From the NCBI GenBank assembly GCA_964646755.1, contig CAZYIE010000010.1, positions 1 to 64,000 on the forward strand: a DNA stretch of 64,000 bases. Direction: 5' to 3'. The notes beneath the pieces were generated by a model. It worked only from the letters and a program-made list of their open reading frames with translations, made no database searches and was not told the origin of the DNA. Within the stretch, counting starts at the first letter, position 1; the number at the start of each line of letters is the position of its first letter. Both the position numbers and the translations under genes were made by a program. Below are positions 44,808-52,139 of the stretch, one piece after another. This DNA comes from MVRV01 sp964646755. Lineage in GTDB: Bacteria > Desulfobacterota > Syntrophia > Syntrophales > Smithellaceae.

Positions 44808-45022
44808 TGGGTGATGCGGCAGTTGAAGGGGCATTTCATCGCTCAGTATCCCCTGCAATTGTGGCTCTAGAGCTCATTACGCGTCAGTCGAAAACTCGCC
44901 CTTCGGGCTCAAACAGTTCGGCTGCCTGCTGCTCCATTTCGCAAAGAGCCACTATATTTCGGGGATATTCGCTCAGAGAATGCCCCGATTCAGCTGCCGG
45001 TTTTTAGGATGAAAGGTAAATT

Positions 45023-45937
45023 ATGAACATTAAAATTGGAACACGCGGCAGCAAACTGGCTTTGGCACAGACTAATACTGTTGTAGAGAGTTTGAAAAAA
45101 GTTGCCCCGGAAATATCGGCCGAAATTTGCGTGATCAAGACCAGCGGGGACATTATGCAGGACGTGTCGTTGCTCAAAATCGGCGGCCAGGGAGTGTTTG
45201 TTAAAGAAATTGAAGACGCACTGCTTGCTGGAAGCATTGATCTGGCGGTACATAGTATGAAGGATGTGCCCGGTGAAACACCGGAAGCGCTGATGTTCGC
45301 GGCCATCCTGCTGCGGGAAGACGTACGCGATATTCTGGTGTCCCGCGGTAAAGTTAAAATGGAATTCATGCCCAAGGGCGCGAAAATCGGTACCGGGTCG
45401 CTGCGGCGCAGTGCTCAGATTCAGGCAATGCTTCCCGATGTTACCATTGTGCCGTTGCGTGGTAATATCGATACACGCTTGAACAAGATTGAAACGGAAA
45501 ATCTTACGGGTGTCATCCTGGCGGCAGCAGGAATAAAGCGTCTGGGATACGTCGAAAAAATTGCCCAGTATCTGCCGATAGAATTAATGCTGCCGGCGGT
45601 AGGTCAGGGTGCGCTTGGTTTGCAGATACGAAAGAAAGATTCCGCGTTGGCCTATGTTTTAGCCAAACTCAACCATACTCCAACTGCTGTGGCAATTACC
45701 GCGGAGCGTTCCTATCTGCGGGCGCTGGGTGGTGGTTGCCGTCTGCCGATTGCGGCCTACGGCCTCATCGCAGGGCAGCGGTTGACTCTGGAGGGACTGG
45801 TGGCGGCTCCCAATGGAATAAGCATTATCCGGGATAAAGTCTGGGGAGCTCTGGACGAAGCGGAAGAATTAGGAAAGGGACTGGCCGACATGATTATGGA
45901 AAAAGGCGGCAAAAAATTATTGAATCTGGTGTGCTGA
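45023..45937 (+). CDS. hemC: Hydroxymethylbilane synthase (porphobilinogen deaminase)
   Basis: HemC joins four porphobilinogens into hydroxymethylbilane on a covalent dipyrromethane cofactor. The 304 residues match the family throughout: KIGTRGSKLALAQT, HSMKDVPGETP, GTGSLRRSAQIQ and the cofactor-binding Cys239 in LGGGCRLPIAAYG. AGGATGAAAGG lies upstream of the ATG. There is a 215-base spacer after hemA with no gene in it. The next operon member, cobA-hemD, is separated by a 420-base GIY-YIG cassette. Confidence 0.96.
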   Translation: MNIKIGTRGSKLALAQTNTVVESLKKVAPEISAEICVIKTSGDIMQDVSLLKIGGQGVFVKEIEDALLAGSIDLAVHSMKDVPGETPEALMFAAILLREDVRDILVSRGKVKMEFMPKGAKIGTGSLRRSAQIQAMLPDVTIVPLRGNIDTRLNKIETENLTGVILAAAGIKRLGYVEKIAQYLPIELMLPAVGQGALGLQIRKKDSALAYVLAKLNHTPTAVAITAERSYLRALGGGCRLPIAAYGLIAGQRLTLEGLVAAPNGISIIRDKVWGALDEAEELGKGLADMIMEKGGKKLLNLVC

Positions 45938-45964
45938 AAGTTAATAAAATCGTATTTTTTATTT

Positions 45965-46384
45965 GTCATTCCCGACGCAGATGCCCTTTAGGGTACGAAG
46001 GCGGGAATCCAGTGTTTTCTAATATTCTGGATTTTGCTTATGCCACAATATTATGTTTATATCCTGGCTAGTCAAAGAAATGGAACTTTGTATATTGGTG
46101 TCACCAGTGATTTGGCAAAGTGAGTGTATGAGCATAAACAAAATCTAGTGGATGGATTCTCAAAGAAGTATAATGTTCACGAACTTGTGTATTATGATGT
46201 ACATTATGAAATTGAGGAAGCAATAACCAGAGAAAAGCAGATCAAGAAATGGAACAGACAATGGAAACTGAGATTGATAGAAGAAAAGAATCCTGGCTGG
46301 AAGGATTTATATGATGAGATTGTTCAATAGAAATGGAGATGCTCGTTTTATGAATTTCTGGATTCCCGCTTCCGCGGGAATGAC
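45965..46384 (+). mobile_element. GIY-YIG cassette 1: nuclease pseudogene between inverted repeats
   Basis: The left repeat (45965-46012) begins GTCATTCCCG and ends GCGGGAATCCAG. The right repeat (46358-46384) reads CTGGATTCCCGC...GCGGGAATGAC, the inverted version. Between them is one GIY-YIG reading frame and nothing else. The unit sits exactly between hemC (27 bases before) and cobA-hemD (first ATG 3 bases after), in the operon's direction. No target duplication is evident by eye. Confidence 0.6.
46040..46330 (+). pseudogene. GIY-YIG nuclease-domain gene with an internal TGA stop
   Basis: The frame from ATG 46040 encodes a 96-residue GIY-YIG domain (YYVYILASQRNGTLYIGVTSD...). TGA at 46121-46123 falls at codon 28, where the intact relative at 51787 has Arg in LVKRVWEHK; CGA to TGA explains it. 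Reading continues in the same frame to 46330 (VYEHKQN... KNPGWKDLYDEIVQ). The lost residue is the catalytic Arg position of the fold. A GTG right after the stop could start a 68-residue fragment without the GIY and YIG strands, which would not be active. Selenocysteine is unlikely at this Arg site. Confidence 0.8.
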
Positions 46385-46399
46385 AAGATGGATTTGTTT

Positions 46400-47950
46400 A
46401 TGATTCAAAAGAAGATACCTGGAAAAGTTTATATCATTGGTGCCGGGCCGGGGGATGCGGGGTTGATTACACTCAAGGCCGTAGAGGCTTTGCGTTTGTC
46501 CGATGTTGTTATCTACGATAATCTGGTCAACGAAGAATTGCTGAAATACGCCCCGGCTCATGCTCGTTTTATATACGCCGGTAAAAAAGGCGGCGATCAC
46601 ACGCTGTCGCAAGATAAGATCAACGCTCTGCTGGCCCAGGAAGCTTTGGACGGCAACACCGTAGCCCGTCTCAAGGGCGGTGATCCATTTATTTTCGGGC
46701 GAGGCGGTGAAGAGGCGGAAATATTGGCTCTCAATGATTTGCCGTTTGAAATAATTCCCGGCGTGACATCGGCCATCGCCGTTCCCGCCTACGCGGGCAT
46801 TCCGCTGACGCATCGGGGTTTCACGTCTACCGTGGCTTTTATTACCGGCCATGAAGATCCGACCAAAGACAAAAGCGACATCGACTGGCAGGCCCTGGTA
46901 GGCATAGGTACTCTGGTATTTCTGATGGGGGTGAAGAATATCGGGCAAATTACAGCAGCATTGATATCACACGGCAAATTACCAGACACGCCGGCGGCGT
47001 TGATTCGCCGCGGAACAACGCCTCATCAGGAAGTGATTATCGGCACGCTGGCCACGATTGTTGAGCAGGCGCAGACCAACAATTTCCAGCCTCCGGCTAT
47101 CCTGGTTGTCGGTCAGGTTGTGGAATTAAGAGAAACACTGGACTGGTTTGATACAAAGCCCTTGTTCGGTAAAGGCATAGTCATTACCCGTCCCGAAAGG
47201 CAGGCTGATGACCTGGCCAGACTGCTTACGGCACAAGGCGCATCTGCCATTGCCTTTCCGACGATCAGCATTGTGCCGCCGCAAGATTGGAGTGAGCTGG
47301 ATTTCGCACTTGATCAACTGGAATCATACCACTGGTTGATTTTTACCAGCGCCAACGGCGTCCATTTCTTTTTTCAGCGCTTGCAGGAAAAAAGCAGGGA
47401 CGTCCGCGATCTCAAAGGAATAAAAATCTGCTGCATTGGCCCGGCTACAGCCGGACAGCTGGAAGACAGAGGAATTAAAGTCGATCTGGTGCCTGATGAA
47501 TTCATAGCCGAAGGTATTCTGAAATCATTTGCTTCGATGGATTTGTCCGGAAAGAAACTTCTGATCCCGCGTGCGGCTGCCGCCCGCGACATTCTGCCGG
47601 ACGGTCTGAGAAAGCAGGGTGCTACAGTCGATGTTGCCACAACCTATCTGACGGTGAACTCCGGCAGAAAAAAAGAAGAACTGACGAAATTAATAGACGC
47701 GGGCGAGGTGGATATTATCACCTTCACCAGTTCATCCACCGTGACCAACTTTGTGGAAATTATGGGGTCTGATTATGCGCTGCCTTCTTTTATCCAGATT
47801 GCCTGTATCGGCCCGGTGACAGCGGCTACAGCAAACAAAGCAGGATTTCAAATAGATATTTCACAGGAAGAATATTCGATGAAGGGGCTGGTGCAGTCCC
47901 TGATAAATTATGCCCAACGCAAATCGTCCGGACGGACGGGTGAGGAGTGA
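46400..47950 (+). CDS. Fused uroporphyrinogen-III C-methyltransferase and uroporphyrinogen-III synthase (CobA-HemD)
   Basis: The first 240 residues are a SUMT methylase (VYIIGAGPGDAGLIT, GGDPFIFGRGGEE, ITGHEDPTK) that makes precorrin-2. The last 260 residues are uroporphyrinogen-III synthase (GIVITRPERQADDLARLL, FTSANGVHFFF, TFTSSSTVTNF), which cyclises hydroxymethylbilane. The fusion thus carries out two successive steps between HemC and SirC. Two starts are possible, ATG 46388 and ATG 46400; neither has a good ribosome site, because the inserted cassette ends 3 bases before the first. Its last codons overlap the ribosome site of ahbC. Confidence 0.93.
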   Translation: MIQKKIPGKVYIIGAGPGDAGLITLKAVEALRLSDVVIYDNLVNEELLKYAPAHARFIYAGKKGGDHTLSQDKINALLAQEALDGNTVARLKGGDPFIFGRGGEEAEILALNDLPFEIIPGVTSAIAVPAYAGIPLTHRGFTSTVAFITGHEDPTKDKSDIDWQALVGIGTLVFLMGVKNIGQITAALISHGKLPDTPAALIRRGTTPHQEVIIGTLATIVEQAQTNNFQPPAILVVGQVVELRETLDWFDTKPLFGKGIVITRPERQADDLARLLTAQGASAIAFPTISIVPPQDWSELDFALDQLESYHWLIFTSANGVHFFFQRLQEKSRDVRDLKGIKICCIGPATAGQLEDRGIKVDLVPDEFIAEGILKSFASMDLSGKKLLIPRAAAARDILPDGLRKQGATVDVATTYLTVNSGRKKEELTKLIDAGEVDIITFTSSSTVTNFVEIMGSDYALPSFIQIACIGPVTAATANKAGFQIDISQEEYSMKGLVQSLINYAQRKSSGRTGEE

Positions 47951-47951
47951 T

Positions 47952-49142
47952 ATGATCGGTATTTCCAAATTATATTGCGGGGCGGTAGAGCCCTCCGATG
48001 TGCTGCGCTACAATCGGTACTCCGGAAAACTGCCCTCGCATTTGCTGCAATTTTCGGCGGATAAAAAACCGGTGGTTGTCTGGAACATGACGCGTCGCTG
48101 CAACCTGAAGTGCATTCACTGCTATTCCAATTCCGCCAACATAGACTACCCCGATGAGCTAACCACTGAGGAAGGCAAAAAACTCATTGCCGATCTGGCG
48201 CAGTTAGGTTCTCCCGTGATTTTATTTTCCGGCGGCGAACCACTGTTGCGGCAGGACCTGTTTGATCTGGCGCATTATGCGACAGACAAGGGTATGCGTG
48301 CGGTCATTTCCACTAACGGCACACTCATCACCAAAGAGGTCGCGGCCAGACTCCGCAAAATCGGTCTTTCTTATGTCGGTGTGAGTCTCGACGGCCTGGA
48401 AAAAACGCATGACCGTTTCCGTGGTAAAAATGGTGCATTCGCAGAAGCCATTGCCGGCATGAGAAATTGCCGCGACGCCGGTATCAAGGTTGGTATCCGC
48501 TTTACCGTCAATAAGCACAATCTGGCTGATGTGCCGGCCATGTTTGATCTTCTCCGGAAAGAAAAAATTGAAAGAATGTGTTTCTATCATCTGGTGTACA
48601 CCGGTCGTGCTTCCAAGTTACGCGATGAGGATTTGACCCATGAAGAAACCCGCAATCTGCTTGATTTAATTGCTGCTGAGACGAGAAAGATGTTTGAATG
48701 TGGTCTGTCGCCGGAAATCCTTACCGTTGATAATCATGCCGACGGGCCTTATCTGTATCTGAAAATAAAGCAGGAAAATCCCGGGCGGGCCAAAGAAGTA
48801 TTGGAGCTTCTCGAAATGAACGAGGGCAACAGCTCCGGCCACGGCATCGGTTGTGTGAGCTGGGATGGTGAAGTCTATCCCGACCAGTTCTGGCGCAATC
48901 AGTCGCTGGGCAATATCCGGCAAAAGCCTTTTAGTGAAATCTGGTTGGATGAAAAAAACGAACTGCTGGTTAAGTTAAAAGACAAGAAGAAACACGTTCA
49001 TGGACGTTGCGCCGCTTGCTCGTGGCTTACTGTCTGCGGCGGCAACTTCCGTGCCCGCGCCGAATCTGCAGGCGATGTCTGGGGGCCGGATCCCGCCTGT
49101 TATCTTTCAGATGAGGAAATAAGTAAAAAGGAGGATCAATAA
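47952..49142 (+). CDS. ahbC: 12,18-didecarboxysiroheme deacetylase AhbC (radical SAM)
   Basis: AhbC removes acetate side chains from 12,18-didecarboxysiroheme to give Fe-coproporphyrin III in the alternative heme pathway. The 396 residues start with the family opening MIGISKLYCG.VEPSD. They carry the radical SAM triad Cys50, Cys54 and Cys57 (TRRCNLKCIHC), the SGGEPLLR SAM motif and a C-terminal SPASM-like set of cysteines (GIGCVSWDG, CAACSWLTVCGG, DPACYL). GAGGAG precedes the ATG, which lies right after the cobA-hemD stop. The heme-gene context separates it from the related denitrifier protein NirJ. Confidence 0.9.
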   Translation: MIGISKLYCGAVEPSDVLRYNRYSGKLPSHLLQFSADKKPVVVWNMTRRCNLKCIHCYSNSANIDYPDELTTEEGKKLIADLAQLGSPVILFSGGEPLLRQDLFDLAHYATDKGMRAVISTNGTLITKEVAARLRKIGLSYVGVSLDGLEKTHDRFRGKNGAFAEAIAGMRNCRDAGIKVGIRFTVNKHNLADVPAMFDLLRKEKIERMCFYHLVYTGRASKLRDEDLTHEETRNLLDLIAAETRKMFECGLSPEILTVDNHADGPYLYLKIKQENPGRAKEVLELLEMNEGNSSGHGIGCVSWDGEVYPDQFWRNQSLGNIRQKPFSEIWLDEKNELLVKLKDKKKHVHGRCAACSWLTVCGGNFRARAESAGDVWGPDPACYLSDEEISKKEDQ

Positions 49143-50117
49143 ATGCAATTTCCGGATTACCGTCCCCGCAGATTAAGAAAAAATGAGAACTTCCGGCGTT
49201 TGATTCGTGAAACGCTATTAAGCGTCAATGATTTTATCTATCCGCTTTTTGCAGTACCCGGTAAAAATGTTAAAAAGCCGATCTCATCGATGCCGGGCAT
49301 TTTTCAGCTGTCGATAGACAACCTGGTCGGGGAAGCACAAAAGGCAAGGGATCTGGGGATACCCGGTATTTTGCTGTTTGGCATTCCAGCGCACAAAGAT
49401 GATCTGGCAACCGGAGCTTTTGCTAAAGACGGCATTATTCAACAGGCTGTCCGCCGGATAAAGAAAGAAGTGCCGGACATTTTAGTCATTACTGATGTCT
49501 GTCTTTGTGAATACACCAGTCATGGCCATTGCGGTATGATCGAAAAAGGAGCGGTGGCCAATGACATTACGTTGGAAGTGCTGGCGGAAACAGCTGTTTC
49601 GCATGCGCGCGCCGGCGCCGATATGGTGGCGCCCTCGGCCATGATGGATGGGCAGATAGCGGCAATCCGCGAAGGTCTCGATGAACAAAATTTTGAGAAT
49701 ATTCCGATTATGGCTTATGCGGCTAAATATGCTTCCTGTTTCTATGGGCCTTTCCGCGAAGCGGCCCAAAGCGCACCTCAGTTCGGAGACCGGAGAGATT
49801 ACCAGATGGATCCGGCCAATGGTGATGAAGCTATTCGGGAAATTACCCTTGATGTTTCCGAAGGTGCGGACATTATTATGGTGAAACCGGCTCTTGCTTA
49901 TCTGGATATTATCTGCCGGGCAAAACAGGAATTTGATTTGCCGCTTGCGGCATATAACGTTAGTGGTGAATATTCGATGATTAAAGCCGCGGCGCAAATG
50001 AACTGGCTTGATGAAGAAAAGGCCATGTTCGAATCACTGACGGCAATCAAACGCGCCGGCGCGGATATAATTATTACCTATTGGGCGATGCAGGCAGCGA
50101 AAGTGTTGAATAAGTGA
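49143..50117 (+). CDS. hemB: Delta-aminolevulinic acid dehydratase (porphobilinogen synthase)
   Basis: HemB condenses two aminolevulinates to porphobilinogen. The 324 residues show the zinc-type cysteine loop DVCLCEYTSHGHCG, the Schiff-base lysines in AYAAKYASCFYGPFR and IIMVKPALAYLD, and the usual YNVSGEYSM stretch. The three-Cys loop indicates a zinc enzyme rather than a magnesium one. GGAGG lies just before the ATG, which immediately follows the ahbC stop. It is followed by the repeat-bounded DUF559 unit. Confidence 0.96.
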   Translation: MQFPDYRPRRLRKNENFRRLIRETLLSVNDFIYPLFAVPGKNVKKPISSMPGIFQLSIDNLVGEAQKARDLGIPGILLFGIPAHKDDLATGAFAKDGIIQQAVRRIKKEVPDILVITDVCLCEYTSHGHCGMIEKGAVANDITLEVLAETAVSHARAGADMVAPSAMMDGQIAAIREGLDEQNFENIPIMAYAAKYASCFYGPFREAAQSAPQFGDRRDYQMDPANGDEAIREITLDVSEGADIIMVKPALAYLDIICRAKQEFDLPLAAYNVSGEYSMIKAAAQMNWLDEEKAMFESLTAIKRAGADIIITYWAMQAAKVLNK

Positions 50118-50123
50118 TAATCG

Positions 50124-50160
50124 TTCACCCTCCCCTAGCCCCTCCCCTGAAGGGAGGGGA
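50124..50160 (+). repeat. 37-bp CACCCTCCC-type palindromic repeat, left copy
   Basis: This unit begins TTCACCCTCCC and closes with a CCCCTCCCCTG-aagggagggg hairpin arm. The copy at 50600-50636 matches it at 33 of 37 positions in the same orientation. It begins 6 bases after the hemB stop and could also act as a hairpin at that gene's end. Confidence 0.8.
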
Positions 50161-50218
50161 ATATCAACAAAGAAGGGAAGGGGCTAAGAAATAAATCTTA
50201 TAAAATATCTAGTCTTTT

Positions 50219-50636
50219 ATTCCCTCCCCATTGAGGGGGGAGGGTTAGGGTGGGGGTGGAAGTGAAGTTGCTAAACCCAAGCCTGAAACAATTAGCCAGG
50301 AATTTGCGATCAAACCAAACAGATGCAGAAAAATTATTATGGAACAGTCTTAGATCAAGACAGGTTAAAAATGTAAAATTTAGAAGGCAGCAGCCCATTG
50401 GCAATTACATAGTTGATTTTATCTCGTTCGATAACAAGCTGATTATAGAATTAGACGGCGGTCAGCACGCACAAATTCCTGGCAAAGATCAGGGAAGAGA
50501 TAACTGGCTTACCGGTCAGGGCTTTAAAGTATTAAGATTTTGGAACAACGATGTTTTTGGGAATATAGAAGGAGTATTGGAAACTATCATGGAGAATATT
50601 TCACCCTCCCTCAACCCCTCCCCTGGAGGGAGGGGA
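50219..50636 (+). mobile_element. DUF559 cassette: nuclease-like ORF between inverted GC-rich repeats
   Basis: An inverted copy of the CACCCTCCC repeat lies at 50219-50258 (plus strand ATTCCCTCCCC...AGGGTTAGGGTG). The direct copy at 50600-50636 closes the unit. Between them is only the DUF559 coding region. A further direct copy at 50124-50160 sits outside the left end. The GTG start codons of the ORF are within or just after the left repeat, and the reading frame passes through the right repeat without a stop. Confidence 0.6.
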
Positions 50637-51674
50637 GTTGCTTTGCGCATGATAGCCTGGGAAGTGACGCGCAGCTGCAATTTAAGCTGTGTCCACTGCC
50701 GGGCTGCTGCCAGTTGCGGGCCTTATCCTGGTGAGTTATCCACGGATAAATGTCTGCGGCTTATTGACGATATCGTGAGTGTGTCCAAGCCGGTTATTAT
50801 CCTGACCGGCGGCGAGCCGCTTTTGCGCCCGGATATTTTTGAAATTGCCGCTTACGGAACACAAAAAGGTCTGCGTATGGTCATGGCGACCAACGGTACG
50901 CTTGTGGATACGCCAACCGCGCAAAAGATGATCGCGAGCGGTATCCAGCGTGTCAGCATCAGCATTGACGGGAAAGACGCCGAAAGTCATGATGCTTTTC
51001 GTGGTGAACCCGGTGCGTTTGCCGGTGCGATGCGGGGCATGGAAGCAATGAAATCTGTGGGGATGGAGTTTCAAATCAACACGACGATTACCACCGCCAA
51101 TCTCCATCAGATCAAAGATATCCACAACATGGTCTTGCAATCGGGTGCTGCTGCACATCATATTTTTCTGCTTGTTCCTACCGGACGAGGGCGGGACTTA
51201 GCGGAGCAGGCCATTACGGCAGCTGATTATGAAGAAACGCTGCTTTGGTTTCATCAGAAAAGCCTGACTTGTGCAATTCAGCTCAAAGCCACCTGTGCGC
51301 CTCACTACTTCCGCATAATGCACCAGAACAAAGCCAAAGGGACCCAGCCTGTGAAAAAAGCGGGTGGCCACTTTTCCGAATCCACCCGGGGCTGTCTGGG
51401 CGGTATTTCCTTTTGTTTCATCTCTCATTTAGGCCAGGTCCAACCCTGCGGTTATCTGGAGCTTGACTGCGGCAATGTGCAAAAGCAGAGCTTCGCCGAA
51501 ATATGGGAGCTCTCCGATGTGTTCTGCAATCTTCGCGATTACGGAAAATACGGCGGCAAGTGCGGCCGCTGTGAATTTATCAAAGTCTGCGGTGGCTGTC
51601 GAGCGCGGGCATACGAGGCAACGGGAGATTATCTATCAGAGGAACCGTTGTGTCTTTATGAACCGCAACGCTAG
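50250..51674 (+). CDS. ahbD: AhbD heme synthase (radical SAM) with an N-terminal DUF559 nuclease-like domain fused in frame
   Basis: From residue 134 this is AhbD, which oxidatively decarboxylates two propionates of Fe-coproporphyrin III to make heme. It shows the radical SAM triad Cys143, Cys147, Cys150 (TRSCNLSCVHC), ILTGGEPLLRPD and C-terminal cluster cysteines (CGRCEFIKVCGGC). Residues about 5-118 are a DUF559 (Vsr-like endonuclease) domain: NQTDAEKLLWNSLRSRQ, RRQQPIGNYIVDF, LIIELDGGQH and VLRFWNNDV. The joint (SPSLNPSPGGRG) is coded by the right repeat. Initiation of AhbD alone at ATG 50649 is possible, because the repeat arm supplies GGAGGGAGGGGAG 11 bases upstream. GTG 50250, 50256 or 50262 could start the fusion. 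Confidence 0.85.
   Translation: MGVEVKLLNPSLKQLARNLRSNQTDAEKLLWNSLRSRQVKNVKFRRQQPIGNYIVDFISFDNKLIIELDGGQHAQIPGKDQGRDNWLTGQGFKVLRFWNNDVFGNIEGVLETIMENISPSLNPSPGGRGVALRMIAWEVTRSCNLSCVHCRAAASCGPYPGELSTDKCLRLIDDIVSVSKPVIILTGGEPLLRPDIFEIAAYGTQKGLRMVMATNGTLVDTPTAQKMIASGIQRVSISIDGKDAESHDAFRGEPGAFAGAMRGMEAMKSVGMEFQINTTITTANLHQIKDIHNMVLQSGAAAHHIFLLVPTGRGRDLAEQAITAADYEETLLWFHQKSLTCAIQLKATCAPHYFRIMHQNKAKGTQPVKKAGGHFSESTRGCLGGISFCFISHLGQVQPCGYLELDCGNVQKQSFAEIWELSDVFCNLRDYGKYGGKCGRCEFIKVCGGCRARAYEATGDYLSEEPLCLYEPQR
50600..50636 (+). repeat. 37-bp CACCCTCCC-type palindromic repeat, right copy (inside the DUF559-ahbD frame)
   Basis: It matches the copy at 50124-50160 at 33 of 37 positions. It is translated as the linker between the DUF559 domain and AhbD, and its right arm resembles a long Shine-Dalgarno sequence. 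Confidence 0.8.
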
Positions 51675-51748
51675 TGTCATCAGATTCATGTTATGTGTTA
51701 TTCCGGTGAAGAGATTGTGCCACAATAGCGGAAAGTACCAGCAACACC

Positions 51749-52123
51749 GTCATACCGGCGCAGGCCGGCATCCAGAGACTTAAATTATGTTAAAGCAACC
51801 GGTCGTATATATTCTGGCAAGCGCAAGAAATGGAACTCTCTACAGAGGAGTTACATCTGATTTGGTCAAGCGAGTATGGGAACACAAAAATAATTTCGTC
51901 GAAGGTTTTACAAAACGCTATAATATTCATCACCTCGTTTGGTATGAAATACATGAAAATATAAGCTCTGCCATCGAACGGGAAAAGGCATTAAAAGAAT
52001 GGAAAAGGGCATGGAAACTCAATTTGATTGAGAAAGATAATCCGAATTGGAATGATCTATATGAAAGTATTTCTTGACTGGATTCCGGCCTTCGTAACCT
52101 AAAGGTCACAAGACCGGAATGAC
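51749..52123 (+). mobile_element. GIY-YIG cassette 2: intact nuclease gene between inverted repeats
   Basis: The left repeat, 51749-51775, reads GTCATACCGGCG then CAGGCCGGCATCCAG. The right repeat, 52078-52123, begins CTGGATTCCGGCC and ends AGACCGGAATGAC, the inverted version with a longer loop. The right repeat starts on the base after the nuclease stop codon. The unit fills the junction between ahbD and the ahbA/B gene. Confidence 0.6.
51787..52077 (+). CDS. Small GIY-YIG nuclease-domain protein, repeat-bounded
   Basis: This 96-residue protein is one GIY-YIG domain: the first strand VVYILAS, the second TLYRGVTSD (Arg in place of the usual Ile or Thr), the catalytic Arg in LVKRVWEHK, and the metal-binding Glu in AIEREKALKEWKR. 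The segment FTKRYNIHHLVWYE marks the subgroup with the pseudogene at 46040. Domains of this fold cut DNA; this protein's substrate is unknown. There is no clear ribosome site, so it may be translated by coupling or poorly. It lies within the heme operon but is unlikely to act in heme synthesis. Confidence 0.85.
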   Translation: MLKQPVVYILASARNGTLYRGVTSDLVKRVWEHKNNFVEGFTKRYNIHHLVWYEIHENISSAIEREKALKEWKRAWKLNLIEKDNPNWNDLYESIS

Positions 52124-52139
52124 GAAGTAGGGTGTTGCG

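Noticed and set aside
44807..45007. 66-codon frame between hemA and hemC
   Set aside because: It starts at the hemA stop without a ribosome site, shows no family features, and the spacer is short.
46121..46123. TGA in the GIY-YIG gene as a recoded selenocysteine
   Set aside because: The aligned residue in the intact paralogue is Arg, CGA to TGA is a single transition, and I see no downstream selenocysteine-insertion hairpin.
45965..52123. Homing endonuclease inside an intron or intein
   Set aside because: The units lie between genes, do not interrupt conserved coding sequence (except the repeat joint to ahbD), and show no intron core or intein splice residues.
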